Below, piece by piece: positions 62,107 to 64,000 of a stretch of 64,000 nt of DNA. The notes beneath the pieces were generated by a model. That model had not been told where the DNA came from. It did no database searches and saw only the letters and a list, made by a program, of their open reading frames with translations. Position numbers and translations under genes: made by a program. The stretch is from Kiloniella laminariae (GTDB taxonomy: Bacteria > Pseudomonadota > Alphaproteobacteria > Kiloniellales > Kiloniellaceae): assembly GCF_027214005.1 (NCBI RefSeq), contig NZ_JAPWGY010000010.1, positions 31,658-95,657 on the forward strand, given 5' to 3'. Every line of letters starts with the position of its first letter. The stretch's first letter is position 1.

Positions 62107-62367
62107 TTCAGATGAATATTTCTGCGTTATCTTGTCGCAGGCAAAAAAATATTTTTAATAACCCTTTATTTTCATGGCGCTATACAAAAAAAATATTCGT
62201 CATTGTTTTATATCAACCTCAAAAATTTAATTTTGTTTAATCATTATCCTCGATTGTAAAGCCGAAACTCGATCATGTCTGTTTAAAGCAGAGCGATCGA
62301 CCAGTTCACAAGATTCATATGGGGCAAAAGTCGCCATCTGTGGCAACAGGCTTGTTTTTCCGAGGGA
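62107..62367. other. AT-rich region upstream of the chemoreceptor gene
   Basis: No gene is supported. The stretch 62107-62240 is strongly AT-rich with several AATATT-containing segments and long A and T runs, likely curved DNA or promoter. No sigma-28-type chemotaxis promoter was identified with confidence. Confidence 0.4.
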
Positions 62368-63624
62368 ATGCCAATGTTCATTAACAATTTCCAGATCAAA
62401 CATCTGGGTATGATTTTCTCCGCGCTGATGCTGGGTGTTGTCGGCATCATTGGCGCGGCAAGTTATTTTAGCAACAACGAGGAAGCCAACGTCATCAACG
62501 ACCTTGCGATGACAATCGTCTTTTCATCCCTTCTTCTCATGGCCGTAATGAATATCTGGTGGACAAGAACCCACCTGACAAACCCCATGACTGCACTTAC
62601 AGAAACCATGACAAGTCTTGCAGAAGGAAATCTGAAGATCGACGTTCCAGCCGTTGGCTGGAAAAACGAGATCGGTCAAATGGCAGGGGCCGTATTGGTT
62701 TTCAAGGAGAATGCCATCCGCATTCGCCAAATGGAAGCTGAACAGCAAGAACAGGAAAACCGATCCGCCTCAGAACGGAAAGCCCTGATTGCCCAAATGG
62801 CCAATGATTTTGAAACCCGGGTCGGAAAAACGGTATTGGAAGTCAAAGACGCGGCAAACGAGATGAAATCATCCGCACAGATTTTGACTGGAACCGCAGA
62901 AAAAACATCTGTCCGGGCCACGACGGTTTCTGCTGCATCGGAAGAAGCGGCAACGAATGTGCAAACTGTTGCTTCTGCAGCAGAAGAACTTACCGCCTCC
63001 GAACGTGAAATCAGCCGACAGGTTAACCGGTCTTCTGAAGTGGTTGCCGGTGCTGTTGAAAAAGCACAGGGTGCCCACCAGACCGTTGGAACCCTGGTCA
63101 GTTCAGTGAGCGAAATTGGCAAGGTTATCGAGCTGATCACCGGCATTGCAGAACAGACCAATCTGCTGGCCCTCAACGCAACCATTGAAGCCGCGAGAGC
63201 AGGGGAAGCAGGAAAGGGTTTTGCGGTGGTTGCGAGTGAAGTCAAAAACCTGGCAAACCAGACAGCCAAGGCAACCGAAGAGATCAGCGGTCAGATTTCA
63301 GGTGTCCAGTCCGTGACTGAAGAAGCCGCTGCGGCACTTGAAGCCATTGGCAATTCTATTCGCGAAGTCAGTACTATCTCAAACGCGATTTCAATCGCAG
63401 TTGAAGAACAGGCCGCTGCAACCCAGGAGATTGCCCGCAATGTTGAACAGGCTTCAGCCGGGACCAAACAGGTATCCCGGAGTATCGAGGATGTAACAGA
63501 GGCTGCAGGGCAGACAGGAAAGACAGCGCACATGATACTTGATGCGTCTGAAAACCTCTCCAGGCAGGCGACCCACCTGCAGGAAGGTCTGGATCAGTTT
63601 CTAGCACAGGTGCGCGCCGGATAA
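62368..63624 (+). CDS. Methyl-accepting chemotaxis protein without a periplasmic sensor domain
   Basis: 418 residues. Two membrane segments (about 14-33 and 46-66) are separated by only about 12 residues, so there is no periplasmic ligand domain. A HAMP domain follows (about 65-118; [20 protein letters not shown]), then the signalling domain with the conserved hairpin [20 protein letters not shown] near 255-274. Alanine- and glutamate-rich methylation helices flank it. It signals to CheA/CheW. It may sense intracellular or membrane state, or a partner protein; polyamine binding through PotF is only a thought. Confidence 0.92.
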   Translation: MPMFINNFQIKHLGMIFSALMLGVVGIIGAASYFSNNEEANVINDLAMTIVFSSLLLMAVMNIWWTRTHLTNPMTALTETMTSLAEGNLKIDVPAVGWKNEIGQMAGAVLVFKENAIRIRQMEAEQQEQENRSASERKALIAQMANDFETRVGKTVLEVKDAANEMKSSAQILTGTAEKTSVRATTVSAASEEAATNVQTVASAAEELTASEREISRQVNRSSEVVAGAVEKAQGAHQTVGTLVSSVSEIGKVIELITGIAEQTNLLALNATIEAARAGEAGKGFAVVASEVKNLANQTAKATEEISGQISGVQSVTEEAAAALEAIGNSIREVSTISNAISIAVEEQAAATQEIARNVEQASAGTKQVSRSIEDVTEAAGQTGKTAHMILDASENLSRQATHLQEGLDQFLAQVRAG

Positions 63625-63669
63625 TATTTCCGGATAATTTTTACAGCATATCCAGATATATAGGCCAGC

Positions 63670-63708
63670 AAACCGGGTTCTGCCAAAGAGCCCGGTTTTT
63701 TCTTTTTC
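63670..63708 (+). terminator. Rho-independent terminator after the chemoreceptor gene
   Basis: AACCGGG (63671-63677) pairs with CCCGGTT (63691-63697), and T-rich sequence follows to 63708. It lies about 46 bp past the stop codon. Confidence 0.85.
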
Positions 63709-63949
63709 CCCTGCTTTACTGAACACTTGATTACCCTCTCATCTGATGACCAGAGCAATCCGGGTTGAAAGTAATTTTGCATTGTCGTTTTGCGTCAGGT
63801 GCGTAATTGGGCTACAAAGTGTCGCGCAGACGTCTGCGACTCAACCTGATAACGTTTACTCAGGATAAAACCCTGACAGGATCAGGGTTATTGATAACAA
63901 AAATCATGGCCAGAGCTTATTTCTGCCCGCAAAACGGAGACCACACACG
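63709..63949. promoter_or_regulatory. Upstream region of the right-edge gene with two inverted repeats
   Basis: CGCAGACGTCTGCG (63825-63838) is a perfect 14-bp palindrome. AACCCTGA (63869-63876) and TCAGGGTT (63882-63889) are perfect 8-bp arms around 5 bases, with no T-run. Both precede the ATG at 63950 and look like regulator binding sites; the second could also form an RNA hairpin in the leader. Confidence 0.5.
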
Positions 63950-64000
63950 ATGACCCGCACGATCGTCAGTTCCGCCACGAAAGAGTTTGCAATCGGTTTT
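63950..64000 (+). CDS. Start of a probable methyltetrahydrofolate:corrinoid methyltransferase (partial)
   Basis: Only 17 codons lie in the window (MTRTIVSSATKEFAIGF). This start resembles that of pterin-binding methyltetrahydrofolate:corrinoid methyltransferases that work in methylamine, dimethylsulfoniopropionate or glycine-betaine demethylation loci, which commonly open MTRT followed by a short strand and GFDRPF. A start codon, upstream inverted repeats and the open frame support a gene. The family call rests on few residues. Confidence 0.4.
   Translation, partial: MTRTIVSSATKEFAIGF

Noticed and set aside
1..64000. CRISPR arrays, insertion sequences, prophage or integrative element
   Set aside because: No regularly spaced repeats, transposase, integrase or att-like repeats were seen; composition and gene density look even.

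Overview
This window is an ordinary chromosomal stretch of a marine-type alphaproteobacterium. No rRNA, tRNA, CRISPR array, prophage or insertion sequence was recognised. The lineage is inferred from gene content (potFGHI polyamine importer, ugpBAEC, gcdH with a type III CoA-transferase, DUF3772 mechanosensitive channel, MEKHLA protein) and a base composition near 50% G+C. A Kiloniella- or Sneathiella-like relative is only a guess. About 63 genes are tightly packed, and two are cut by the window edges: a HyuA-type hydantoinase/oxoprolinase subunit on the left, and probably a corrinoid methyltransferase on the right.

Layout. 1-8 kb: HyuA-like protein, an EamA exporter with divergent Lrp regulator, a GDSL hydrolase, a D-cysteine desulfhydrase-like enzyme translationally coupled to a membrane-anchored methyltransferase, and pyrophosphatase. 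7-11 kb: an amino-acid module of PLP dehydratase, divergent aminotransferase, YheO/DauR-type regulator and ornithine-cyclodeaminase-family reductase. 11-12.4 kb: ChrR-like cupin divergent from a TetR regulator. 12.6-19.8 kb: a compact membrane module of DUF4129, DUF4350, MoxR ATPase, DUF58, SpoIIM and RDD proteins plus a polytopic protein with its own promoter; this is the least explained system here. 20-26 kb: pdxJ divergent from a MocR regulator with two matching operators, an HD-fold putative diiron enzyme, an ArsR/SRPBCC pair, a LysR regulator and a periplasmic binding protein.

26-38 kb: glycerol-3-phosphate importer ugpBAEC with a trailing DeoR regulator, a large mechanosensitive channel, a second DeoR regulator and two DAO-type FAD oxidoreductases, then two tiny membrane ORFs behind a good promoter. 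38.5-44 kb: glutaryl-CoA dehydrogenase, a type III CoA-transferase and an orphan thiamine-diphosphate enzyme with a divergent LysR regulator, then a cold-shock gene. 44-50 kb: phosphotransferase, MEKHLA protein, GlxA-type regulator, a hydroxyacid dehydrogenase/isomerase pair and an NsrR-like Rrf2 regulator.

49.7-62 kb is a polyamine utilisation locus. One arm (minus strand) is puuA-puuB-puuR-speB. The divergent arm is puuD-puuA2-spuC-potFGHI. Together they provide putrescine formation from agmatine, uptake, gamma-glutamylation or direct transamination, oxidation and gamma-glutamyl-GABA hydrolysis. potF is bracketed by two terminator-like hairpins. A chemoreceptor with almost no periplasmic domain follows, then the cut right-edge gene behind two inverted repeats.
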